Both the position numbers and the translations under genes were made by a program. Source: Ruminococcus sp. UBA946 (lineage in GTDB: Bacteria > Bacillota > Clostridia > Oscillospirales > Ruminococcaceae). Taken from it: a stretch of DNA of 9,870 nucleotides. A model generated the notes under the pieces. The model was not told the DNA's origin. It saw only the letters and a program-made list of their open reading frames with translations, and did not search any database. This document shows positions 1 to 6,088 of the stretch, one piece after another (position 1 is the first letter of the stretch; each line of letters opens with the position of its first letter). The stretch spans positions 1-9,870 of the forward strand of contig DBCY01000127.1 of assembly GCA_002293295.1 (NCBI GenBank), read 5' to 3'.

Positions 1-142
1 TTTCGAACACGCCCTAGTATAAACAGCAAAAGGGGGAAGCGTCCCCGGCGTTCGTATGCGTATTTCTTTCGTTTACGGGGTGCCGGGTATGTTTTCCCCT
101 TAAATTTATTCCGGCAGCGTTATAGAAGGGCAGCGGTTATCA

Positions 143-766
143 ATGGAAAATTATTATACTGTAAAAAATTATGCGTCCGCTTCGTTTACAGAAAAAAAGT
201 CTGAATTTACAGGTCATGTAATGCCCGTAAGCACAAATGAAGAGGCTGTCGATTTCATAAATAAAATACGTGCCGAAAACCGTAAGGCTTCGCATAACGT
301 CTACGCATACATTTTAAGGCATCAGAATATTTCGCGTTATTCGGACGACGGTGAACCTAAGGGTACCGCGGGCGTCCCTGTCCTTGACGTTCTTGCGAAG
401 GAAGACCTTACCGACGTCTGCTGCGTTGTAACAAGATATTTCGGAGGCGTCCTGCTCGGCGGCGGAGGGCTTGTGCGGGCTTATTCCCATTCGGCGAAAA
501 TTGCCGTTGACTCATCCGGAAAAATTCTGATGTGCAAAGCCCGGGAATATAAAATTATCACCGATTACAGCCTTTACGGAAAAATCAGTCATATTTTCCC
601 CGGTTTTGACGTTAAAATAACGGGAGTGGATTTCGGCGCCGATGTCACGGTCAGTCTGCTTGTAAAAAAGGAATTTTCGTTAAAACTTGAAGAAAAAATT
701 ATAGAGCATACAAACGGCAAGGTAAATATTATTAAAAATAATGAGTTATTTATGAATTTCGGCTGA
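143..766 (+). CDS. yigZ: YigZ / IMPACT family protein (UPF0029 + DUF1949)
   Basis: A 207-residue cytosolic protein of the YigZ/IMPACT family, close to the usual family length of about 205-215. The N-terminal IMPACT (UPF0029) domain covers roughly residues 15-125 and shows the family signatures SRYSDDGEPKGTAG and VVTRYFGGVLLGGGGLVRAYS. The C-terminal part, about residues 135-195, fits the ferredoxin-like DUF1949 domain. The eukaryotic relative IMPACT affects translational control through GCN1/GCN2; the bacterial role is not settled and I assign none. The ATG start at 143 has a GAAGGG at 125-130, a rather long 12-base spacing, but no better in-frame start lies nearby. A 121-base AT-rich spacer separates it from dgt, so co-transcription is possible but not shown. 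Confidence 0.93.
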   Translation: MENYYTVKNYASASFTEKKSEFTGHVMPVSTNEEAVDFINKIRAENRKASHNVYAYILRHQNISRYSDDGEPKGTAGVPVLDVLAKEDLTDVCCVVTRYFGGVLLGGGGLVRAYSHSAKIAVDSSGKILMCKAREYKIITDYSLYGKISHIFPGFDVKITGVDFGADVTVSLLVKKEFSLKLEEKIIEHTNGKVNIIKNNELFMNFG

Positions 767-768
767 TT

Positions 769-790
769 ATTTTGTGCATATATACAAAAT
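769..790. repeat. Short inverted repeat between yigZ and dgt
   Basis: ATTTTGT at 769-775 is the exact reverse complement of ACAAAAT at 784-790, with an 8-base AT-rich centre. It lies just after the yigZ stop. It could be a weak transcription end or a protein-binding palindrome; no T-run follows on the + strand. The rest of this AT-rich spacer shows no convincing promoter pair. Confidence 0.35.
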
Positions 791-887
791 ATATGATGTT
801 AAAAGTATTTTATAAGCTTTATTCCGTATATATTACAGAATCTGTTACGTATTGTTTATTTAATTATAATTGCAGGGGATGTTCAAA

Positions 888-1889
888 ATGACCGTACGCG
901 AACAAATTGAGGTTATGGAACTCGGTTTATTATGCGAGGAAGCATGCGTATCTAAAAATTCCGGGAAAAGGAACAGGGATGAGCCGAAATGCCCGATGCG
1001 CACCGAATTTCAGAGGGACCGGGACAGAATCCTGCACAGCAACTCCTTTCACAGGCTCAAGCATAAAACACAGGTTTTCCTTGCCCCGGTCGGCGACCAT
1101 TACCGGACAAGGCTTACCCATACCCTTGAAGTCGCCCAGATTGCCAGGACTATATCAAGGGCGCTCAGGCTGAATGAAGACCTGACCGAAGCAATTGCCT
1201 TAGGGCATGACCTCGGTCATACCCCGTTCGGCCACGCCGGCGAAACAGTCCTTGATGAAATATGTCCGCACGGTTTCAAACACTATCTGCAAAGCGTGCG
1301 CGTCGTCGATTACATAGAAAAAAACGGGTCAGGCTTAAACCTCACCTATGAGGTTAAAAACGGGATTGCCTGCCATACAAATAAAACCGCCGTTACAAAA
1401 GAGGGTTATATCGTCAGGCTTGCCGATAAAATTGCCTATATCAACCACGATATTGAAGACGCTGTCCGCGCCGGAATGCTTAAGGAAAACGACCTGCCGA
1501 AAAAATCAACCGATGTTCTGGGGCATTCAAAGAGCGAGCGGATAACCTCCCTGATTACGTCGGTTGTGAAGAACGGCGCCGCTGTAATCAGGATGGACGA
1601 CAGCGTAAAAACCGCGCATGACGGGCTCTATGATTTTATGTTTGAGAATGTTTATAAGAATTCGGCCGCCAAATCCGAGGAATCAAAGGCAAAAACGCTT
1701 GTCGAGAAGCTGTACATTCATTTCCGTAAATATCCCGATAAAATGCCGTCCGAGTATAAAAAAATCATGCAGAAATACGGCAAGGACCGTGCGGTATGCG
1801 ATTATATTGCGGGAATGACCGATATATACGCCGTAAATCTGTTTGAGGACATATTTATCCCCAAAGGCTGGAGAGAGGGCAGGAGTTAG
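888..1889 (+). CDS. dgt: dGTPase-like HD-domain triphosphohydrolase
   Basis: A 333-residue HD-superfamily phosphohydrolase of the deoxyguanosinetriphosphate triphosphohydrolase-like group, which cleaves dNTPs to the deoxynucleoside and inorganic triphosphate and so trims dNTP pools. Visible metal ligands are His78 in RLTHTLEV, His107-Asp108 in GHDLGHTPFGH and a later Asp180 in RLADKIAYINHD. The stretch around residues 45-64 (RDRILHSNSFHRLKHKTQVF) is typical of this family. The frame is open from a TTG at 870, but the ATG at 888 is preceded by AGGGG at 874-878 with 9 bases of spacing, so I start there. The gene is followed after 115 bases by dnaG, a common clostridial arrangement. The exact dNTP preference cannot be read from the sequence. 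Confidence 0.93.
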   Translation: MTVREQIEVMELGLLCEEACVSKNSGKRNRDEPKCPMRTEFQRDRDRILHSNSFHRLKHKTQVFLAPVGDHYRTRLTHTLEVAQIARTISRALRLNEDLTEAIALGHDLGHTPFGHAGETVLDEICPHGFKHYLQSVRVVDYIEKNGSGLNLTYEVKNGIACHTNKTAVTKEGYIVRLADKIAYINHDIEDAVRAGMLKENDLPKKSTDVLGHSKSERITSLITSVVKNGAAVIRMDDSVKTAHDGLYDFMFENVYKNSAAKSEESKAKTLVEKLYIHFRKYPDKMPSEYKKIMQKYGKDRAVCDYIAGMTDIYAVNLFEDIFIPKGWREGRS

Positions 1890-1896
1890 GTAATAT

Positions 1897-1943
1897 GCCG
1901 GCTACCGGATTAACGCCGTTCAGATTCTGAACTTTCCGCCGGC
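1897..1943 (+). terminator. Hairpin between dgt and dnaG, possible weak terminator or attenuator
   Basis: GCCGGC at 1897-1902 can pair with GCCGGC at 1938-1943. Inside it a perfect GTTCAG/CTGAAC hairpin (1918-1923 with 1927-1932) has a 3-base loop. The bases after it (TGTTTGGATTTCTT) are T-rich but not a clean T-run, so termination would be partial at best. Confidence 0.35.
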
Positions 1944-2004
1944 TGTTTGGATTTCTTCGGCAGCCGTGCGTTTACTTGGATTTCCTGAAAGGATTATTAT
2001 AAAA

Positions 2005-3759
2005 ATGGCTCTGCCTGATAGTTTTTTATTGAAACTGAAACAGAATAATCCGATAGACAGTATTATGTCGTCTTATACGCGTTTAATACGCCGCGGGCAT
2101 AATTATGTCTGCCTGTGTCCGTTCCATTCGGAAAAAACGCCCTCCTGCACGGTTTACACTGACAGCGACAGCTTTTATTGCTTCGGATGCCAGGCGGGCG
2201 GAGATGTAATAACCTTTATTATGAAAATTGAAAATCTTGATTATATCGAAGCGGTAAAGCTTCTTGCCGAACGCGGCGGTATTCCTATGCCGGACGAAAA
2301 CCTGAGCTCCGATTATTCAAGGCTGAAATCAAGGGTGCTGGAAATAAACCGTGCGACGGCGGTATTTTTTAATAATATATTAATAAAAAACGCCTTAGGG
2401 GAAAAAGGAAGGCGTTATTTAAAGGAACGAAGACTTTCGCCTGGCACCGTAACGAAATACGGACTGGGTTTTGCTCCGGACGACTGGAATCTTCTCGGCA
2501 GTCATCTTCTTTCACTCGGCTTTTCCGAACAGGAGCTTATTGAGGCGAATGTTTGCCGGCGCGGTAAAAATGGCGGTATTTATGACCAGTTCCGCGACAG
2601 GGTTATGTTCCCGATTATAGATTTAAGGGGGAATGTTATTGCGTTCGGCGGACGCATTATCGACGGCGGCGGTCCTAAATACCTGAACACATCGGATACT
2701 CCCGTATTCAGGAAAAGCCGGAATTTATTCTCGCTGAACTTCGCTAAAAAATCCGGTGAACAGACTTTGATTCTGGCGGAAGGGTATATGGATGTAATAT
2801 CCATTAACCAGGCAGGTTTCAGCAATGTCGTGGCAACCTTAGGAACGGCTCTGACTCAGGAGCAGGCGCGCCTTATGAAGCAGTATGCGGACGAAGTCGT
2901 TATCGCTTATGATTCGGACGCTGCCGGGCAGAGCGCCACTCATAAGGCAATCAATCTCCTGTCGCAAACCGGCATAACCGCCCGGATAATAAAAATGCAC
3001 GACGCCAAGGACCCTGACGAGTACATAAATAAATTCGGCTCCTTAAGATTCGGTCAGCTAATATCAAAATCAGACGGGGCAATTGACTTTGAACTTAACA
3101 AATGCCTTTCGGGAATTGACACAGAAACTGAAACGGGTAAAATAGAGTATATTAAGAGATGTATGAACGTTCTTGCCGAAATAGCCTCACCGGTTGAAAG
3201 GGATGTGTATATTTCAAAGATTGCCGGACATACGGGAGTTCAAAAGCAGGTTATAGTGCAGCAGGTAAACGGTATCATAAAAAAGAGGATTAATTCAGGA
3301 GAAAAACAGAAATGGAATGACATACGCACCTTCTACGGGAAGACGCGCAGCCGTCCCGAAGCTTTGAAAAATCCGCGGGAGTATAAGGCGGAAACAGGTA
3401 TAATTTCATATCTTTCCCTTAATCCGGAAGAGCTTGAATATATCGCTTCAAAAATAAAGCCGGATGATTTTATTACGGATTTTAACAGAAAAGTATATGA
3501 AAAGCTTATTTACGGCATAAAAAACTCGTCTGAATTCAATATAATGTCCCTGCAAAGTGAATTTTCTGCCGATGAAATGGGTAAAATAACAGGAATTGTA
3601 ATATCAGGAAAAGAAATTGTCAATAATAAAGACACAATTGAAGATTATATCAGTACCCTGCATCTTTATAAGGATAAAGCTTTTAATCCGTCAGGGGCGT
3701 CCGATGAGGACTGGCTTAATCATATTAGTAAAATAAAAAGAAATAAAATAAAAGGATAG
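2005..3759 (+). CDS. dnaG: DNA primase DnaG
   Basis: Bacterial primase, 584 residues, which makes RNA primers at the replication fork together with the replicative helicase. The N-terminal zinc-binding domain carries Cys38, His41, Cys59 and Cys62 (LCPFH and YCFGC). The catalytic core follows, with conserved FGGRIIDGGGPKYLNT, and a TOPRIM fold with AEGYMD (Glu259, Asp263) and DSDAAG (Asp303, Asp305), the acidic metal-binding residues. The C-terminal 150 or so residues are more variable and should bind the helicase. The frame is open from a GTG at 1966, but the ATG at 2005 is preceded by GAAAGGA and gives the usual MALPDSF-like beginning, so I start there. The stop lies 110 bases before the rpoD start. 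Confidence 0.97.
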   Translation: MALPDSFLLKLKQNNPIDSIMSSYTRLIRRGHNYVCLCPFHSEKTPSCTVYTDSDSFYCFGCQAGGDVITFIMKIENLDYIEAVKLLAERGGIPMPDENLSSDYSRLKSRVLEINRATAVFFNNILIKNALGEKGRRYLKERRLSPGTVTKYGLGFAPDDWNLLGSHLLSLGFSEQELIEANVCRRGKNGGIYDQFRDRVMFPIIDLRGNVIAFGGRIIDGGGPKYLNTSDTPVFRKSRNLFSLNFAKKSGEQTLILAEGYMDVISINQAGFSNVVATLGTALTQEQARLMKQYADEVVIAYDSDAAGQSATHKAINLLSQTGITARIIKMHDAKDPDEYINKFGSLRFGQLISKSDGAIDFELNKCLSGIDTETETGKIEYIKRCMNVLAEIASPVERDVYISKIAGHTGVQKQVIVQQVNGIIKKRINSGEKQKWNDIRTFYGKTRSRPEALKNPREYKAETGIISYLSLNPEELEYIASKIKPDDFITDFNRKVYEKLIYGIKNSSEFNIMSLQSEFSADEMGKITGIVISGKEIVNNKDTIEDYISTLHLYKDKAFNPSGASDEDWLNHISKIKRNKIKG

Positions 3760-3786
3760 TGTACCGCTTAATATCAAAAATATCAG

Positions 3787-3823
3787 CAGTTCCGTTTAAA
3801 AAACGGAAAACTGTGGTTTTTAT
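3787..3823 (+). terminator. Terminator-like hairpin between dnaG and rpoD
   Basis: TCCGTTT (3791-3797) pairs perfectly with AAACGGA (3801-3807) around an AAA loop. CAGT (3787-3790) can add to the stem with ACTG (3810-3813) across a 2-base bulge. TTTTTAT follows at 3817-3823 after TGG. The layout is that of a modest intrinsic terminator that would lower read-through from dnaG into rpoD. Confidence 0.42.
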
Positions 3824-3869
3824 AAGCCGTGCAGAATATATACGGGATTTGAAAGGAAATGGTTTTGTT

Positions 3870-4955
3870 ATGTCAGCCGATAAGAAAAGTATAGAAGTCC
3901 TGCTGGAACAGGGGAAAAACAACGGCAAGCTCTCTACAAAGGAAATCACCGACGTACTGGAGGAACTTGAGTATGACGCCGACCAGATGGAAAATTTTTA
4001 TGATAACTGCGCAAACATGAATATAGAAATCATTGAGGATTTCATTACCAATGCCGACCTTGCTGTTTTAGCCCTTGACGCTTCGATACAGGACGACCTG
4101 GAGCTCAGTTTATCGACCGAAGGCATCGCAATAGACGACCCCGTTAAAATTTACCTTAAAGAAATCGGACGGGTTCAGCTCCTTAGCTCGGAGGAGGAAA
4201 TCGAACTGGCGGAAAGAATGGTAAAGGGCGACTTAAAGGCAAGAAAACGCCTTTCAGAGGCAAACCTCCGGCTTGTCGTATCCATAGCAAAGCGGTATGT
4301 GGGGCGGGGAATGCAGTTTTTAGACCTTATCCAGGAGGGAAACCTCGGTTTAATCAAGGCTGTAGAAAAGTTTGACCATACAAAGGGCTTTAAATTTTCG
4401 ACATATGCGACATGGTGGATACGACAGGCGATAACCAGGGCTATTGCCGACCAGGCGCGCACGATCCGTATTCCGGTTCATATGGTGGAAACTATTACAA
4501 AGGTAAAAAAGGTATCATCCCAGCTGCTCCATAAAAACGGGCATGACCCCACTCCCGAGGAAATTGCCGAAAAGCTTGAAATGCCTGTGGAACGCGTCCG
4601 GGAAATTATGCGTATAGCTCAGGACCCCGTATCCCTTGAAACCCCCATCGGTGAAGAAGAGGACAGCCATTTAGGCGATTTTATCCCCGACGACGACGCC
4701 CCAGCGCCTGCCGAAGCTGCTTCGCTGATTCTTCTTAAGGAACAGCTCGGCGAGGTTTTGTCAACGCTTACCGACCGCGAGGAAAAGGTTCTGCGTCTCC
4801 GTTTCGGGCTTGAGGACGGACGTTCCCGCACTCTTGAAGAGGTGGGGAAAGAATTCAACGTAACCAGGGAACGTATCCGCCAGATTGAAGCGAAGGCTTT
4901 AAGGAAGCTGCGTCATCCGAGCCGGAGCAAAAAGGTAAAGGATTTTCTTGACTGA
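3870..4955 (+). CDS. rpoD: Primary RNA polymerase sigma factor SigA/RpoD
   Basis: Housekeeping sigma-70 factor of 361 residues, the short Firmicutes type. Region 1.1 spans about residues 1-75. Region 1.2 starts at DDPVKIYLKEIGRVQLL (89-105). Region 2 runs from about 130 to 205 and contains NLRLVVSIAKRY, the core-binding FLDLIQEGNLGLIKAVEKFD and the -10 reading segment FSTYATWWIRQAITRAI. Region 3 is about 208-285, and region 4 ends with the -35 recognition helix-turn-helix TLEEVGKEFNVTRERIRQIE (321-340). The frame is open from a GTG at 3759 that overlaps the dnaG stop, but the ATG at 3870 follows GAAAGGAA (3851-3858) and gives the expected family length. It would direct transcription from promoters such as those proposed at 5392 and 7732. 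Confidence 0.97.
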   Translation: MSADKKSIEVLLEQGKNNGKLSTKEITDVLEELEYDADQMENFYDNCANMNIEIIEDFITNADLAVLALDASIQDDLELSLSTEGIAIDDPVKIYLKEIGRVQLLSSEEEIELAERMVKGDLKARKRLSEANLRLVVSIAKRYVGRGMQFLDLIQEGNLGLIKAVEKFDHTKGFKFSTYATWWIRQAITRAIADQARTIRIPVHMVETITKVKKVSSQLLHKNGHDPTPEEIAEKLEMPVERVREIMRIAQDPVSLETPIGEEEDSHLGDFIPDDDAPAPAEAASLILLKEQLGEVLSTLTDREEKVLRLRFGLEDGRSRTLEEVGKEFNVTRERIRQIEAKALRKLRHPSRSKKVKDFLD

Positions 4956-4992
4956 TAAAGGCTAATGATATTCATATGAAAGGTTGGGCGGT

Positions 4993-5388
4993 ATGCATAT
5001 AACTCTGGAAGCAGACTATGCGGTACGGATTGTCGGCTGCCTTACGGCTGAAAAACGCAGGCTTGACGCTAAAACAGTCGCCGATATGACCGGCGTCACT
5101 TTAAGGTTTGCTTTGAAAATACTGCGGAAGCTTGTCGCCAGCGGCCTTGTGAAGTCATTTAAGGGAACATACGGGGGTTATGAGCTTGCGCGCGGACCTC
5201 ACAGCATATCGCTTAAGGATGTTATTGAAACCGTCGAGGGGAAATACCATCTCAGCCGCTGCCTGTCCAATGAATACGACTGTAACCGCGGAATGTCAGG
5301 ACAGTGCAAATACCGGAGCGTTTTTAACGATATTTCGGCTGACGTCGAAAAAAAGCTTGAAAAATATACCTTTGACATGTTCAGTTGA
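4993..5388 (+). CDS. Rrf2-family transcriptional regulator, probable Fe-S sensor
   Basis: A 131-residue Rrf2-family winged-helix regulator. The N-terminal MHITLEADYAVRIV opening, a helix-turn-helix around residues 25-50 (TVADMTGVTLRFALKILRKL) and the wing GTYGGYELAR (58-67) are all typical. Three cysteines, Cys90, Cys97 and Cys105, sit in the loop where IscR and NsrR bind an Fe-S cluster (spacing C-x6-C-x7-C), so it may sense iron-sulfur status, oxygen or nitric oxide; this is inference, and CymR-type members without a cluster exist. The frame is open from TTG at 4984, but the ATG at 4993 has GAAAGG at 4978-4983, 9 bases upstream. It starts 37 bases after the rpoD stop with no terminator between, so it is probably co-transcribed. 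No iscS, nifU or cysteine gene is adjacent to indicate its targets. Confidence 0.93.
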   Translation: MHITLEADYAVRIVGCLTAEKRRLDAKTVADMTGVTLRFALKILRKLVASGLVKSFKGTYGGYELARGPHSISLKDVIETVEGKYHLSRCLSNEYDCNRGMSGQCKYRSVFNDISADVEKKLEKYTFDMFS

Positions 5389-5391
5389 ATT

Positions 5392-5421
5392 TTGATACAT
5401 ATAGTATTAGGGCGGTATAAT
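5392..5421 (+). promoter_or_regulatory. Candidate sigma-A promoter ahead of the hairpin cluster
   Basis: TTGATA at 5392-5397 (five of six matches to TTGACA) and a perfect TATAAT at 5416-5421 are separated by 18 bases. Transcription would start near 5428, just before the first hairpin. It begins directly after the Rrf2 gene stop and no protein gene lies downstream on this strand until malQ. Confidence 0.6.
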
Positions 5422-5433
5422 TTTACTTTACAT

Positions 5434-5715
5434 GCTGAATTTTCAGCTGTTAATTAATGCGTACTGAACAATTACACATTTTGTGTAATTGTTCCCAGAA
5501 ACAGACAAATCTGTTTCTGGGTGCGAAAAAAGCAGTGCTTTTTCGCAATACTTCTTGATAATGTCTGTTTATAAAACAGTTTTCTCAGAAAACTGTTTTA
5601 TTAGTGCAAGAGTTTTGAGTAATTTTACTCAAAAACCTTGCACTTGAATAATCGAAAAATGCTTTTACGTCGCATAGCGACGGCATTTTTCAATTATTCA
5701 GCAGACATTTATTAA
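5434..5715 (+). ncRNA. Tandem hairpin cluster, possible structured RNA (family unknown)
   Basis: Hairpins follow one another almost without spacers. A small one is at 5434-5447. H1 is 5466-5494 (12-bp perfect stem, GAACAATTACAC). H2 is 5494-5521 (11-12 bp, CCCAGAAACAG, CAAA loop). H3 is 5522-5547 (11 bp, one bulged A). H4 is 5571-5601 (14-bp perfect stem, TCA loop). H5 is 5603-5644 (19-bp stem with a two-base mismatch). H6 is 5645-5700 (24 bp with one mismatch and a 5-base bulge). AATGTCTG (5560-5567) pairs with CAGACATT (5702-5709) and encloses H4-H6. I do not recognise the family. It may instead be a mosaic of dispersed palindromic repeats with no RNA function, or it may be read on the other strand. 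No protein gene is convincing here. Confidence 0.5.
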
Positions 5716-5755
5716 TAATTATTTTAATTTCAGGACTGTATCCTGCATAAAATAA

Positions 5756-5784
5756 GCAGCCATGAGTAAAATACTCATGACTGC
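5756..5784 (-). terminator. Terminator-like hairpin downstream of the 44-residue gene
   Basis: CATGAGTA (5761-5768) pairs perfectly with TACTCATG (5772-5779) around an AAA loop. GCAG (5756-5759) pairs with CTGC (5781-5784) beyond one mismatch. Read on the - strand, the stem is followed by TTATTTTAT, a fair U-rich tail, so it probably ends the small - strand gene. On the + strand the tail is poor, though it may also help block converging transcription. Confidence 0.5.
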
Positions 5785-5846
5785 CGGTAAATTATACACG
5801 TCTTAACCGAAAATTATTCCCGGTTAGTAACAGTATTATTTATGCT

Positions 5847-5981
5847 TTATGCATCAAACTGATTATCGTTTTTGCCTACGCCGCTGGGGCAGTCGCTCTT
5901 GCTTTTCGGGCCCTTCTTGTTTTTCTTGTCTCCTGTATTAGGGGAGCTGGTCTGGTTCTTATCGTTTTCCTGATAATTCAT
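5847..5981 (-). CDS. 44-residue hydrophilic protein of unknown function
   Basis: On the - strand an ATG (plus-strand 5981-5979) opens a 44-codon frame ending in TAA at 5847-5849. An excellent ribosome binding site, AGAGGTG at 5994-5988, sits 6 bases before the start, which is the main reason to believe the gene. The product begins MNYQENDKNQ, has a lysine-rich middle (DKKNKKGPKSKS, residues 18-29), one cysteine (Cys31, in DCPSG) and ends NQFDA. It is strongly polar, rich in Lys, Asn, Asp, Ser and Gln, with no membrane segment or signal peptide, and is probably disordered. It is divergent from malQ and is followed by a terminator-like hairpin. I recognise no family; a small spore or stress protein is conceivable but unsupported. 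Confidence 0.72.
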   Translation of the reverse strand: MNYQENDKNQTSSPNTGDKKNKKGPKSKSDCPSGVGKNDNQFDA

Positions 5982-6016
5982 TTTATTCACCTCTAAAAAA
6001 TATAAAAAATAATATA

Positions 6017-6022
6017 ATTATA
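6017..6022 (-). promoter_or_regulatory. Possible -10 element for the 44-residue gene
   Basis: The - strand reads TATAAT at 6022-6017, which would place the transcription start near 6010, about 29 bases before the ATG. No good -35 hexamer is seen at 16-18 bases, so this rests on the -10 match in an AT-rich spacer. Confidence 0.3.
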
Positions 6023-6030
6023 CAACAGAA

Positions 6031-6058
6031 TTTAAATTTCATCTGTTTGGCGTATAAT
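6031..6058 (+). promoter_or_regulatory. Candidate malQ promoter
   Basis: TATAAT at 6053-6058 is preceded at 16 bases by TTTAAA (6031-6036), a four-of-six -35 match. A second TATAAT lies at 6061-6066. Transcription from the first would begin near 6065, about 24 bases before the malQ ATG. The stretch is AT-rich, so chance matches are likely. Confidence 0.38.
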
Positions 6059-6088
6059 AATATAATTATTTACAAAGGAATGGATTTT

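Noticed and set aside
1..142. Frame 1 is open from the window edge through the region before yigZ.
   Set aside because: The translation is Arg-rich with no family features, overlaps the real yigZ start out of frame and soon meets a stop. It looks like chance in a GC-rich stretch; G/C-run inverted repeats here lack a terminator tail.
865..870. TATAAT just before dgt as a -10 element.
   Set aside because: No acceptable -35 is found at 16-18 bases, and the predicted start would fall inside the ribosome binding site.
4175..4858. Long minus-strand open frames opposite rpoD.
   Set aside because: They lie wholly antisense to strongly conserved sigma regions, have Ser/Arg-rich translations and lack ribosome binding sites; they are shadows of the real gene.
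5561..5647. A 28-codon ATG frame (MSVYKTVFSENC...) running through hairpins H4 and H5.
   Set aside because: There is no Shine-Dalgarno sequence before the ATG, the start is buried in the closing helix, and the sequence is fully explained by pairing.
5466..5700. CRISPR array or integron attC-like cassette.
   Set aside because: The hairpin arms differ from one another in sequence and length, there are no direct repeats with regular spacers, no cas genes and no integrase.
5804..5826. TAACCG/CGGTTA inverted repeat as a terminator for the minus-strand gene.
   Set aside because: Only 6 bp with an 11-base loop and no T-rich tail on either strand; the hairpin at 5756-5784 is a better candidate.
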